Source: Tanytarsus gracilentus (lineage: Eukaryota; Arthropoda; Insecta; Diptera; Chironomidae). From it: 64,000 bases of DNA. How positions within the stretch are numbered: position 1 is the stretch's first letter; each line of letters starts with the position of its first letter. Both the position numbers and the translations under genes were made by a program. A model generated the notes under the pieces. That model saw only the letters and a list, made by a program, of their open reading frames with translations, did not search any database and was not told the DNA's origin. Of this stretch, positions 12,901 to 25,654 are shown piece after piece. Where the stretch lies: assembly GCA_038502055.1 (NCBI GenBank), contig JAXRKN010000041.1, forward strand, positions 3,763,501 to 3,827,500, given 5' to 3'.

Positions 12901-15900
12901 TTTTACATAAACTTAATTTTTCCCTTTTTATATGAAATTAACTAAAATCCGTCGGTCATTCCTTAATAAATTTTATCACCACTTAAGTAAAAACTTTTCC
13001 TATTCTCGTAAAAAGCTTTGTTGAATTAACACTCAAAAATATCTTTAAGTCTCATGAAAATATCAAATTTATGTCGCTTTTATGATTTATTATAATCTCT
13101 GCCGAATCTTGAAAGGCAATTTTAGAATTCCCCTGAGCGACTGAGAAAAAAGTTTCAACATTTTATGCTCTACTTGCCTTCTTCACTCAAATTCCTTTAA
13201 AAATGATACAAAGAAAGTTCGGCTGGAAAGTTATAATGCGGATTTATTGAAAAACTTTTTTTTTCTATGTACTCAACTTAATACGAGTAAAAACTTTTGC
13301 GGTGGTTGTAACTTTAATTGAGGGCGTATAAAATCATAAAAAAGAGATGAATGCGTTGGAGGAGATGCTTTCAATTAAAAATGGATTATTTTGAGCATTA
13401 TAGCTCAAGCTGACATTGTTAGTGAAAAAAGTCTGTGAATAATTTGACTGGAAACAACCATTAAAAAGTCTCAACTAAAAGACGAGGAAAAAAATTGCAA
13501 CTAAAATTTAAAAAAATTGATTAAAGTTCAAAATACAAGTATCCACCGGTTGGCAAAAAAACCCAGTACTCTCAATAAAAGCTCAAGTCACACAATCGTC
13601 ATTAATTATCATAATAAAAAGTGACTTAGGGACGGCCAAAAACTGTCATCATCATGAAAAGTCGCGAGATTAATTAACATAAAATTTAGCTGTTAATCCT
13701 GACACTTGTCCGAGACTTGATGATGGTGGAAAAGTTTATGGGGAAGTTTTAATTGTTTCTTAAATCCTCGCGCTTTCTGCTTTAGTTCTTTGAGCATAAA
13801 TTTACATCCTCAAAGTACAATTTTGCTAATTAAATGTTTACATTAAATTTCGTAAAAACACGCAGCATCTTAAGGGAGGCGTGTAATTTACGGCAATGCT
13901 GCAAATTTTAATTAAGGAAAAAGTGCCTCAAAGCTCAAACATGCCATTTCAGTTTCAGCATGGAAATAAAAAAAGTCGTTGCTGTTGATTTTTCTTCTTT
14001 ATTTTTAATGTTTCCATCAAGTTTTCACTTTTTCATTTCCTTGAGAAGCGTCAAGAAAAGTTTTTGCTGTTTTGAGTGCAAAAATTTATCCTCGAACGCT
14101 TTTTGATGATTTAAGAAATGGAAAATTTTATGATTTATTGGTTGAAGAAAAGCCAATTCAATTTATGGTGTGATGTTTTTGAGTTATTTTACGAGATTGG
14201 AATTTTATAATTGAGGAATGAAAATTTATTGCCAGATTTCTGTTTTTTTTATGATTTATTGAAATTGAAATTTAAAAGAGCAAAACGAATTTTTTTGATT
14301 AAATTTAAATTTGTAAATTTCACAACAAACTTCTTCATTTTAAAAACATTTTTCAATTCCTTACATTTTCCACAAAATTGCTTTAATTAACTTCAAACAT
14401 CACCTAAAAAGAGTTTATTAAATTATTTTTCCTCAAAGCTGCCAATTAAATTTAATGAGAAATAATTTTCTTCTTTTGAAACCCTTTTTTTGCCTTACGA
14501 GGAAAAAATACCTCTCAAAGTCACGACCGCAAGCACACCACCATATAAGAAAGTCAAAAGGTGCTCATTTGGAATTTAATGAATATCTTCACGTCTCATG
14601 ATAAGAATTTCAAAGGGCCTCATAATTAACACATTACCATAGAAAGTGCTGCAATATCCTTTTTTATATGAGTTCCACATCGATGATCTTTATGCGGTTT
14701 AACTTATTATGTAGAGAGCTTTTAACGAGTTTTTTATAATTACCTCGCGTTTGAATTAAAAAGGGAAAATTTCTTAAAATGGGTGAAAATTTTGCGACGA
14801 AAATATTTGAAATTATTAGACTACAAAAAATTTTTCTTCATCTTGATAATTAACAAATTCTCCTTACATTTTTATTTTCAGCCGCTGTGGTGATAACATT
14901 TTTCTTTTGTTGGGCTCCCTTTCATGCTCAGGTTCGTTGTCAACTTTTTGTTTTGTATAAAAAATTCGCAACATTTTTTTCTTTCATCAAACAGCGTCTA
15001 CTTTATCTCTATGCTCAACATACGGAGTCTTATAAAACGCTCAATCAGTGGCTGTTTCCATTTAGTGGATGGCTCTATTACGTATCATGGTAAGTATCTG
15101 CAAAGCTGAAAGCATTTTGTGGTGAAGAGGGAAAAGGAAATTTTAAAAGTAAAAAAAGGTAGCAAAAAATGTGGTCTTGTTGATGTGAATTCACTGGTTG
15201 AATTTTGATGGGCTTTCTTTGAAATTTTATGAAACGTAAAAAACTTTTCCAGAATTTAAAAAGAATTTTTACATGAACTCAAAATGCAAAAATTATCTCA
15301 TATAAAACACCGAAAGTCAGAAGTGAATTTTTTCCCTGCGCTATAAAAATAATTTTTCCATTTCTCGCATCTGCATTTACATCACGATGGGCGATACATA
15401 AATAGCAATGGCAACATTTATGGCATGTTATGCGACAATTTAATTTAGTCAGATAAAAACAACAAAATAAAATTCCATAAATTCAACTTTTCCACGCGAA
15501 AAACAAAAACAAAAAAAGGGATAGTGGAATTGAGTTATAAAACGTGAGGACGGAGAACATACATCATCCACTGATATCGCAAACTTTTCTGTTGTTTACA
15601 AAATAAATTTTCAAATCGCATTTTATAGCTTTTTGGAGAATGCCATAAGGGAACTTGAAGTGCTTTTTGATGTAGCTGTTAGTCATTTGAAATTGATGGT
15701 TAAAATTGTTTGTCAGTCTGAAAATATTTTAGTTAAAGACATTTGAAAAATTTTATTTATATTTTTCTTGAAAGCTTAAAATTTTCATTTGTAAATGTCA
15801 TCGATTGACATCCACCCTAAAAAACAATCATAGGACGATTTTTTGCTGATATTGCAAACACACAAAGGGGTCTCAAAAGTACAAAAGCGCGTAAACAAAT

Positions 15901-18125
15901 CACACACAAAAGATTTTCCATTCTAGAAGAGCTTTTCTGTGAATTTCTTTGAAATCCATTATTTCGACTCACAATACGTGAAATGTGCAAATAATCTTCA
16001 ATGGGAAAACATCTCTCTCGATATACAAAAGCGTGAATATTTCCATCACAAAAAGAAAAACATTTTTTCACCTTTTTATTGCTGTTCTCATATGCATGTG
16101 TGTGCTTTTGAAGAGGACAAAAGGAAAAAGTGTGTGAATATTTCAAGGGCTGATGCTCTTCTCATGTTCAATCTGATGCTATGTAAATTGAGGCGAGGGA
16201 TTGAGAGTGGATTAGAAGATTTACCGGATTTTGAGGGTCGTGTGAAAGCTTTCAAGTTTTTCTTATTAATCTTACTTGTTTATTAAAGTGAGGTCAAATT
16301 AATTATGCAGTCGGTGTCAAAAAAGTGATGAATATTTTAATTAAATATGAAGATTCGAAAATTTTGTGACTAAAAAGATTTTTGGATTTTCATAAATTTA
16401 ATTTAATTTTTTTAATGATTAATTTAGAAAAGTTCAATTAAAACTTTCAGATTATGAAAAACATATAAAAATTCAACAACAATCTTTCGCTATTAAATAA
16501 ATTTTATCTTCATTATATTTAAAGTTATAGGGTAACGAGCCCTAAACAATTTTCTGCCAGTCCTCATTAAAATATCAAAAACCATCATCGTAAAAAACTT
16601 CTCATTTTCTCGTTATTAAAATATTAAATTCATCGACCGAGAAAAACACTTGAATTTTTCTCTCTTTTTTGACCTAGTTTTCCTTTCATAGTTTCACAAA
16701 CTCTTCTTTCATTTCATTACATTTCGCTATTATCGCTTAAGAAATATCTTCGAATGGCCTCGAAACAAAATAAAAATAATCGGCCACAATTTTTCTTTCT
16801 TCTTCCTTAAATCTATTTTTTGGGAATTCATTAATGTGTCATTCACATCCTGCCTATTTCAGCACAATAAATCCCATCCTCTATAATGTAATGTCGCATC
16901 GATATCGAATAGCATTTAGGGAGACACTTTGTAGCCGTAAGCGAGGTTTCTATAGCAGTGCAAATGGATTCGCTCGAGATCAATCGAGTTTTCGTGAAAC
17001 GACAATTGCGGCAGCCGGTAGAGATCAAAACTTGAACTATGAAGGTTCACAGTTGGTGAGTTGAGAACTTTTTTCTTCTATCCCTTCAATAATTACGACG
17101 TAAAATCTCTCTCTTTTAATAGCTTCGCAGCAAATCGATGTTATCGCAACGCTGCTCTCGATATAAGGATCATGGAAGACTGAATAGCAGCATACGATGG
17201 AAGGAGAACAACGCAAAGCGTGTCGATTCCGTTAAGGTAAAGGATAAAGTTAATGAATAATTTATTTTTTCTCTCTCAATACCTTCAGAAATTCTGAGGA
17301 CGTTTGTACTCTTCCAATTTGTCGAGAATTTCTCTCGTGTACAATTGCGGCCAAATTGAACATAGATTTTTAAGGAAGACGTTTATTGTCAATTTTTGCC
17401 ACGTAATCAGATTTTATGATGCTTTCATTTGATGACATTTATCGAATTAAATCGTACTGTAACGATTTTGTTATGAGAAGATTTCTTTGACCTAAATTTT
17501 TAAATTGTGCGAGCAGGGAAATTTGAGATTTTTTGAATTGGCACAATTTTCCTGGATTTTTGAAAAATTGTGCTTCCAGGACAATTTTCAAATTAATTTT
17601 ATTAAATCTTCTTCAATATTTTTTCTTCATCTTTAGAGCACTGACAGTTCACAATCACAGACGTCATCGACCAACGGTAGCTCAAATGTCATTGTGGTGT
17701 GCATTGGAAACAGTTTTAAGACGAAATGCTTCACAACAGCAAGCTCATCATCAGACATTCCCACAACAATAACATCATCATCGCCATCGTCGCCGAGTGT
17801 GATTCCAACAAATTCTCCTATAAATCACTGCAATAGTCAGCCACAATTAAATACTAATCATCATCTACTCACTGGATCAATATCAAATCGTCTCGAATCC
17901 CAGATGAATAACTTACTTGAAGAGGACGAAGACGAGGAGACGGAAAAGAGTGAAGAAAAGAGTCAGAAAAACGGCAATCATGAAATTTTCTCCTTCGACG
18001 ATGATGAGATGATGAGAGTTCGAAATAATCACAATAGCAATCACCATAAGCAGCAACAACAACCGCAAAATAATAATTTATTAATTAAATGCTTGAGTGA
18101 CTTAAAAACTGAGACATGTATATAA
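3988..18125 (+). CDS. Pyrokinin/PBAN-type neuropeptide GPCR (neuromedin U receptor family), 11 coding exons
   Basis: Exons are 3988-4251, 6061-6211, 11273-11363, 11438-11637, 11881-12057, 12567-12638, 14882-14931, 14995-15089, 16863-17055, 17123-17236 and 17637-18125. All have GT/AG borders and matching phases, giving 631 aa. The extracellular N-terminus (about 88 aa) carries several N-x-S/T sites. TM1 and TM2 follow (GVLGN; NYYLFSLAVSD). TM3 has SMERFLAICHPL, with ERF in place of DRY. The TM3 cysteine (FCKM) and ECL2 cysteine (AFCAML) can form the usual disulfide. TM6 has CWAPFHAQ and TM7 has NPILY. The MSGLQRAVRII loop and WAPFHAQRLLYLY resemble insect pyrokinin-2/PBAN receptors, which are plasma-membrane Gq-coupled receptors. 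The cytoplasmic tail is long (about 290 aa), basic, then Ser/Thr-rich, acidic and Gln/His-rich. The start is the first in-frame ATG; an upstream TTG codon is not needed. Subtype (PK1-R versus PK2-R) is less certain than family. Confidence 0.85.
6757..6915. mobile_element. 159-bp MITE with perfect TIRs and 8-bp target-site duplication
   Basis: The ends are perfect 16-bp inverted repeats (CAAGGGGGAAACAACT at 6757-6772, its reverse complement at 6900-6915), extending imperfectly to about 21 bp. The direct repeat CAATTTTA flanks the element at 6749-6756 and 6916-6923. An 8-bp duplication is characteristic of hAT-superfamily insertions. The interior is a tandem array of 10-14 bp units of the type AATGTTGGAA. 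The element lies in the 5 kb second intron of the GPCR and has no coding capacity. Confidence 0.85.
9783..10585. mobile_element. Inverted-repeat-bounded element containing a ~128-bp minisatellite
   Basis: GCGTAACCCAC at 9783-9793 is matched by GTGGGTTACGC at 10575-10585. Between them are about four copies of a 128-153 bp unit starting at 10001, 10154, 10283 and 10411. Each copy begins ATGGCTTCATGGGTATCG, and a degenerate partial copy lies to the left. The sequence is GC-richer than its surroundings. It is located in GPCR intron 2. I see no target-site duplication next to the 11-bp ends, so the true boundaries may be different. Minus-strand ORFs through the array encode a periodic peptide and are repeat by-products. 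Confidence 0.6.
10001..10530. repeat. Tandem repeat, ~128-bp period, about 4 copies
   Basis: Copies start at 10001, 10154, 10283 and 10411. The last three are spaced 129 and 128 bp apart; the first copy is longer because of an insertion. Copies are highly similar, which suggests recent expansion or homogenisation. The array is the interior of the inverted-repeat element at 9783-10585. Confidence 0.8.
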
Positions 18126-21100
18126 TAACAATTAATTAATTATCATCATCATCATCTCAGTTGTAATCTCATAATCAACAAGATGTTTGTTGAAAGTTGT
18201 TATCGCCTTATCTACTTTTGCTGCTGCTGATAATTTCTCATTCCACACCACAGTTTTATTAATTGATGTTATTGGAGTGCTGTTTCTTAAGAAGAAATTT
18301 TTAACGTATTTTTCTGATTTGAATTTTTTGAAATTTTAATTAATTCATTTAAAACATTTTGACATCATTACATTAAAAGCCCTCAACCATTAATTTTTCT
18401 TCTTCTACTTCTCGCACACACACAATCCGGAAAAATATCATTTGAAGTGAAATTGATTACGTGCCTGATATCATGAAATGGCTTATGAATTCAATCGGAA
18501 TTATTATCACAAAACTCGATAGAAAATGTATTATTGCCATTGGGTTCGGAGATTTATAAGCCAATTTTTAATGGAGAAAATTAATGGCTTAATTGATTTG
18601 TGACTTGGAATGCGACGGTTGTTAGAGGAAGGCGAAGGTTGAAAATGATGAAATATTTTTTTGTTCTATTTTTGAAATTGAATTCAAATTTGAAGAAATT
18701 TTATTTTAAAAATTTTGAAACCACTAAAAAATATATTTTTTAAAAACATGTACAGCGAATTTTTTCACAAAATTTAATTTCTTTAAAATGAAATTCACTT
18801 TAATTATTAAATTGCAGTGTAAGAAAATATTCCATTAAGGCTAATTGCTTAGAATGTAAATAAATAAAGATAAAAATTTGTTAGTCACAATGTACAATGA
18901 ACTAACAATGTAAAATGAGACGAAAACATGAAAATTAAAATGATTCCAGAGGAAAAAGGGTGTGAGGGAGAGCTTCAAAAAAATCAAGGGTTGAATATTT
19001 ACAAAATTTTATATTTTTGACAATTTTATTGAAATGCTCAGATTTTGTGTAAAATAAAGTTTTCATAAATTTAAAAATTTATATGTTTAATAAATAAAAT
19101 TTCACTCCTTCGCTCAAAATTTATTTCATGTCTTTTTTCGTTAAATTCGTTAGCAGAAAAGTTTAGATAAAATATCCTCTAGCTAATACTAAATCTCTTC
19201 CTTAATCCTCTAAAAAAAAGGAAAATTTCTTTTTGTCATGGAAAAAATAATTTCGTATTCTCACGCGGCTAAAAATAATTTTGTTAAATTTTGAAGTAAG
19301 CAGCAATATATGAAATCCAAATTCCCATATCATCGTTCAACAATCACTCTAGCTTCGAATTTAATTTATCCAGTGCGTGAGTGAAGAATGAAAGTGCTGG
19401 TGAGAGAAAGATTGAGTCATGGAAATGGTTGCGCGTGTGTACATCAAGAATTAATCTCACAACTCTCATCCATCTGTATTGTTTTCTTTTATTACGTGTG
19501 GTGAATTACGGTGTGAAATGAAATTATGGACGTGAGGAAAAAAATTCTGTCGACAGAAGTTCAAGTCATAAATTTCTTGAAAGAGGTAAATAAAAGTACA
19601 AAAAGTGCAAGGAATGGAAAGTTGAAGAAAAATTAATTTAACGTAAAGTTTTTAAACATTTAAAAAATACAAAAGGTATAAAAAATGAAAAAGTGTACAA
19701 CGACCGACAAAAATCCTCATTTTCAAATAATTATTAGTCCTAGCAGAAAAATGTCCATAAATTTTACGAGGACCTTATTTTTTTATTATCAATCACATTG
19801 TACATAGCTCATTTTTGTTTAGTTTTTTAATTGAGAGCAATAAAAATTAATTTTCCTCACGGGGTTTAAAATTTATCTCGTCGACTCTTTACTTTTGCTG
19901 CTAATTAATTAATGATAAAAAGGTTGTAAATTACGAAGCATTTTTTGCGTGGGACGTTAAAACTGGATTTTATGCTAGTAGATAAGCTGAAAATTTAAAA
20001 TTGAGCTGTAAAATTTTACACGAATTGAGTTGAAAGAAAATTTATTCTAACTTCAAAAAATCCTCAAATTCGTTATATTTAATTTAAAATCATAAAAGCT
20101 TCCAACCGATAATAATTTAAAAAAATATTTTAAATAATTTTTTAATTCCAGTTTAAAAAAACTCCTCGTCCATTAATAAAAATTAAATTAAATTTTTTTG
20201 AAATAATACAAAAGAACAAAGACATCATATGAAAGATTTGAAAAGGGAAAACAGTAGCGCTTTAAAGTTTTCACAATTTATAAAATTTTCGAATGAAATA
20301 ATTTTTTACGATCGCTTCCAAAAATAACTTTGAAACAGGAAATGAAAAACTTACCTGAAAATGCATCTCGAGTATTGGCTCACTCAAGATGTATTTTCAA
20401 CAGTCCACTTCCATTTGTGAATTCAAATCGAGCAGCTATAAAAACCATTTTCTTAAATCATAATGCAAAATGTATTTAAAATCTAAAATTATCCTAATAA
20501 AATATTTTTAAAGAAACTGATGTGAATATTTTAAGAAATAATATTTAAAAGAACAAAAAATTCAATGTGATGATGTTATTTTTTAAAAATGTTAAAATTA
20601 AAATGCTACAGAAAATGTTGATAGTTAAAACTTAAATTTAAATATTCTTTAAAGCTTCAATTTTCATTCCAAATGGAGCAAAATGTATTTAAGAGAAAAA
20701 TAAAAAATTATATTTTGAAATTATTTTTAAAAATGTATGAAAATATTTTTATTTATTTTTGTCATTTTTTATATTTCCCTCAGGTTATCTGCATCCGTAA
20801 TTTTCATCTCATTTTTTTCTCCTTATTTATTTCCACATTTAAGCATTTTCTCCCTTAAGGTCTCGTTTGAAGGTGTAAAATTACGCACGTATTAGGTTTT
20901 ATTATTCATCCTCTCTCGTTTTATGCACAAAACAAATGAATATTAAGTGAGTCGGTAAGAGAAAAAATTTTCCCTTATGCCCTTCGAAGACGTAAAATTT
21001 TCTTTCTTTTCATTAAACACTCACAAGTGTTTTTACTCTCATCCAGTAAACAGATGCTGATGATAATTGCTCATTGCTTCACATTTATTATCTAGAAGGT

Positions 21101-22256
21101 ATCGCAGTATGGTGTGAGTGGACCTAAATTTTGCCGAGATGGAACATTTTTGTTTATTAAGAAATTTCGAGCAAGTTCATCCAAGCATGATCAATTGCTT
21201 CATAACATTCTCATTTTATGGTTGCTCCCTCATCAGACCACATGTCACCTTTATAACAACTGAGAGCGAATATTTGATGAGAGTGGATCATCTTGAGTTT
21301 TTAAGATTTCGAAGGGAATTTGTGATGTGTTTTGTTGAAATCAGCTAACATTATTTAGAAATCAATAAAAATTAAATTAAATTTTAAAAATATTTTTTAG
21401 GAAATTTTAGAGAAAAAAATTTAAACTTTGAATTCCTCAAATCTTCCACCCCTTGCCTCACCCACTTTACGCCATGTCATGCGGTTGTCATTGACTGAAT
21501 CAACACCCAACATCAAGTAATCCATTTCCATCTTCTTTTCACTTCGTAAGTGATATTTTGACGTAATCTACATGAAATTACTTTTTTTTCTCTGCTATTC
21601 ACAGAGAGTGAGATAACTCCTTGTCATGCCATAAATCACTTGCATTTGCAATTTAATTAAAGGTTTCAGGTTTCAATTTGATGAGTTAAATGCTCCACTT
21701 TTTTTATATTATAAGCATGTTCGCACTCTTGTCAGCTGTTGTTGAAAGTCAGTTTTAATTAAATTTTCATTTACACACCTTTCGAGTTCTTCTTCAGCAT
21801 CACAATGGAAACATTTTTTGGGGTGTTGTTATGTAATGTGTTAAAAGGTTGAAAAGAGTTCAAGAGAAAGTTTTATAATTTTTTTATTTGCAGTTCAAAA
21901 ATATTTATAGAAAATGTGTTTGCCACATTTTTATCTCGTCGTTATTTTTTGCGATCGAAGTTATTTAAATTTTAAAGAAGATGTACCAAAATATTGTTAA
22001 TGTATTCAGCCAAAAGTTGACCTTCGTGACTATGTTGATTGTTGTGATGGTTGAGATTATGACTCACAACTTGTTTACGGTTAAACTATTTGCAAAAAAA
22101 ATGTTTTAATTTTGCAAAAACTTGATCTGAAATTTTTTTATAAATCGTTAGACAGAATTTATGCACAGTCATGCCATGCGGTCGTAGTCTGTTGAATAAA
22201 ATAAAAACTTCCTCTTTTTTGAACATTAAAAAAATATTTAAAATTTAGAAGAAAAT
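18126..22256. other. GPCR 3' untranslated region and intergenic spacer
   Basis: This is AT-rich sequence with only short ORFs of biased composition. Overlapping AATAAA hexamers at 18859-18868 (AATAAATAAAG), about 735 nt past the receptor stop, are the best candidate polyadenylation signal. I see no gene, RNA gene or clear repeat in the rest of the interval. Confidence 0.4.
18859..18868 (+). terminator. Candidate polyadenylation signal of the GPCR
   Basis: Two overlapping AATAAA hexamers lie downstream of the receptor stop codon on the same strand. AATAAA is common by chance in this base composition, so only position and orientation support the call. Confidence 0.3.
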
Positions 22257-22262
22257 TTTATT
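22257..22262 (-). terminator. Polyadenylation signal of the JHBP/takeout-like gene
   Basis: AATAAA on the minus strand lies about 46 nt beyond the stop codon of the JHBP-like gene. This spacing is plausible for a compact insect gene with a short 3' untranslated region. Confidence 0.45.
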
Positions 22263-22307
22263 CACAAAAAGTCCAAACCTAAATCCATCTCTTACATATC
22301 AATCACG

Positions 22308-23248
22308 TCATTGTAGAAAAAAATCATTGAAAGAATCTTTCGCGAAAACTTGATTGGCGATTTTTTGCAATTTCCTCGCTATAACCTGTTCCATTACAGG
22401 ATAAATGTCGCCGGTCAATTGGTCAACGTTTTGATTAATGACTTCATTAGCGGCTACTTCAAGATTTTTACTACCCTTGAAGAGGTTATGGAAGTAGACG
22501 CGTATTTTTGCGGATTTAATTTTAACTTCGGTATTATCAATTTTTAAATATTCAGCGCCATTTCTGATGTATTTTGATCCTGAGAGTTTAAGGAGAACTT
22601 TCACGTTTTCTAAAATTTATTTAAAATAAAAAATTTCGTTGAATAAAATCTAATTTTATTGTTTAAGTGACTCTTACAATAGTCCACTTACCCATTTGAT
22701 AATCGCCGTTGCCGTTTCCTTCGAGATTGAAAATTGTGAGCATCCACCTCAAATTGTATTTACAACTTCCATCAATTTTAGGAATTGTTAACAATGCTTC
22801 AATCTAAGATTGATTTTTTAAAAATATTCACGAAAATAAAATCATAAAGCAATAAAATCTCACCTTGAAGTTATCGAGATTGATTCTTAGTTTATCGATG
22901 TTAAAATTTTGAATACCCAGCATGTTAACATTCTGAAGGTGAAGGTAAAAGCTTCGATTTATTGTCACATCGCCGACATGCAGAGGAACCAATTTTTCTT
23001 CAAAGACAACATAATTCGGAAAGCCTCCGGCAGCAATGTCCCTCCGAAGCAATAAAATTGCATTTCTTACGCAATCGGCGAGTTGTGGTGAGCTTCGAGA
23101 ACAAAGATTGATATAAGGAGCTGAAAAGATTTAATTGATTTAAAAATTTAATTATTAAAATTAAAAACTCACGAACTGTTGATTTATTTTCGGAAATCAT
23201 CGAAACTAAAATCACGAATAAAAATTTTAGATAATTAAAATTTTTCAT
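22308..23248 (-). CDS. Takeout/haemolymph juvenile hormone binding protein (JHBP) family protein
   Basis: There are four exons on the minus strand: 23173-23248, 22864-23120, 22692-22803 and 22308-22609. All have GT/AG borders and consistent phase, giving 248 aa, the usual family length. Residues 1 to about 22 form a hydrophobic signal peptide (MKNFNYLKFLFVILVSMI). Two cysteines just after it, in a CSRSSPQLADC segment, match the conserved N-terminal disulfide of the family. The C-terminal third has the typical HNLFKGSKNLEVAANEVINQN block and an FFLQ end. Proteins of this family are secreted single-domain carriers of hydrophobic ligands such as juvenile hormone, with roles in feeding, circadian output and behaviour. 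Which ligand this one binds cannot be told from sequence. It is transcribed toward the GPCR and lies downstream of the gustatory receptor on the same strand. Confidence 0.88.
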
Positions 23249-25654
23249 TTTTAATTTTCTTCCGTGTCTTTTAAGCTCAAAGTTCTAAAAGCTACTGAGC
23301 TCATCTCGAACAGTTCTGTTGGCGATTATAAACCAGAATTAAATTTGCATATCGAGATTTTATTGGTGTATTACGGACGTCATTCAACTTGTTGTTTTAA
23401 GGAGAAAGAAACGTTTACAAATGTGTACAGTTTTAAGTGGAAAATAAATTTGTAAATTATTAGTGCGATGAATTTTGATTATACAGAGTAGCAGAGGTCG
23501 AATGATTTTTTTTATTAAATTTTTTTCAGATTTTTTAAAGCCGTTGTGCAAATTTTTTTCAAGTTTTATTTTCTTGTCTTTAATCAACTTCGAATTTTTT
23601 GAGCAAAAATTTGGTTTTTAAATTTTTCGCAGGCGCCTCTTCCGAGATTATTGACAGTCATTTCGTTTTATTATTATCTCTCCAGTATAACTTGCTAAAA
23701 AACATTTATCATTTGGAATTATAAGCAATACCATTAGCAACTCATTGAACATTTGTGTTAGTCAATATTTTTAATGAGGAATGAGGCAAAATTTAATGAA
23801 CCTTAAAAATAATTTTGAATGCCAATTAAGTATTTTTAAAAATTTTTTTTACTTTTCACTATTTTTAAAAACAAAAACATTTAAATGAAAAATTTCGTAC
23901 CAAATAAGCTTTAACTGACCCAATGAACTGATTTATTTCTATCATTTCTCCATCTTAAATAGCCTTCAAGTCTTCATTCCCATTTATATTTATTTGATGA
24001 TAAATTATGAGAAGAAAAGCAAAATAAATTGAGGATAAAATTGAGAATCGAAAAGAAGAAATGAAGTCACTTAAGTCTATAACTTTTTCTAATATATATG
24101 TGTTATGCCTTTTACGTTTCATTAATACTTTTATCTAATCACACGGTCAGTTGACTGCTTTATTCTATTATGTATGGAAATTTACCAAAACATGTCTGAA
24201 GCTACCAATGGATTGTGTTTAAGAATTCGATGAAAAATTATTTGCTGGTTTTGGATGTTTCTTGAAAGAATTTGGATAATTTTATGGATATATTCGGATA
24301 GAAAGTTTCCTTTTTAAAATTTCGCGTAGTTCTCGTGAAGTAAACTTTAAAAGTTCCGAATTTAAAAAATTATGAGAGACCTAAAAAGTGTCGAAATAAT
24401 ATTCAAATTCAGATCGATCTGAAAAATCTCTCGCACACTTCTCGGACCTGGTTCGCTAAAATAAAAGCTTTCAAAATAATTTTCCTTTAATTTTTTCAAG
24501 AAAAACTTCATTTTATGCGATTGTATTATTGTGGCCTATTTTTATGTCTTAATTACATCTCTAATCAATTGATTGACGTTTCAATATCGACGTAACTTTC
24601 AGAACGCTCTAAGATGTAATGAAAAACTTTTTTCCTATCTCGAGTGTGCGAGATGTGCATATTAATGAGGTGATAAAAATAGGTTCATTGTTATGACTAA
24701 AAAAGAGATGGAAACTTTACACTGAAAAAATTATTTTTCAAATAATTAATAAAGTAATGTTTAAATTTTCAAAAAAAAATATTAAAGTTTTTAAAGTATA
24801 CACCTTGAATATCAAATATAATACCATGAAGTGATGTTAAAGTGACTACTTAATGCTGATTAATCTGCGCATCAACAGATTCCGACTTAACAACCCCAAG
24901 AAATGCCTTCACTCCTTCGAATATTTTTATCTCCCTCCAACTTACTTACAATGTCTTTCGTTATTTATTGATTTTTCATGTATCGATGCGCCTACACACG
25001 ACATAAGTGGATTCCTTTTAAATTTCTTCTTTTTTCGAGATTATCAACAAAAGCAGAAATTTATTCATTCGAGTGTGTTTACAAGACACGACAAGGCAGC
25101 ATTGAGTACACAATTGACAGTGAAAAAGCTTCTTTTTATTCCACATGTATGTGGTTGCATGAACATATGGTTAGGTTCATTGGAGGGCGGTGTAAGCTTT
25201 GCAAATTGAGATGATTTGTCATAAAAATTTACTCACATATGAAAATCGAAATTTTTTTTGAATGATGCGAAAAAAAATTCATGATGATGAAAATGTGAAG
25301 GGTGAACATTTTTGCGGATTCAGCATTTTTCACAACATCATTAACTTAGAATATTTTTTTCAAATTTTATTTCACAAATAGTTTGCAACATCCATAAATT
25401 TATCTAACTCACAAGACACCTCAAAAAAATCAAGAAGTAAAAATAATTTAGCAAACTTTTTTATCCCGCAGCTTTCAAACTTTTACTTTTCACAAAAAAT
25501 TTTCCTCATGAATAAAATATTTTTCTTCGAAAGTATCAACCAGTGTGTGTTTATCGCAGACGGTGAGACGGCGATTGAAAGCCGCAGGAGAAGCCTACAA
25601 ATCTTTGAATTTTCCTTTAAATTTCTTTCCTCATGAATAATTTGCTGTTAGTCT
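23249..25654. other. Intergenic spacer between JHBP-like and gustatory receptor genes
   Basis: This is AT-rich sequence, mostly with frequent stops. It should contain the promoter of the JHBP-like gene at its left end and the 3' untranslated region of the receptor gene at its right end. No convincing AATAAA lies close to the receptor stop. ORFs at 24853-25214 have no recognisable domain. Confidence 0.35.

Noticed and set aside
15817..16286. Overlapping ORFs of 109 and 115 codons inside GPCR intron 8
   Set aside because: They lie between well-supported exons of the receptor, on both strands, with no domain similarity.
24853..25214. Two overlapping plus-strand ORFs (118 and 78 codons)
   Set aside because: They overlap in different frames and have no family features. 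One of the two overlapping frames must be chance and probably both are.
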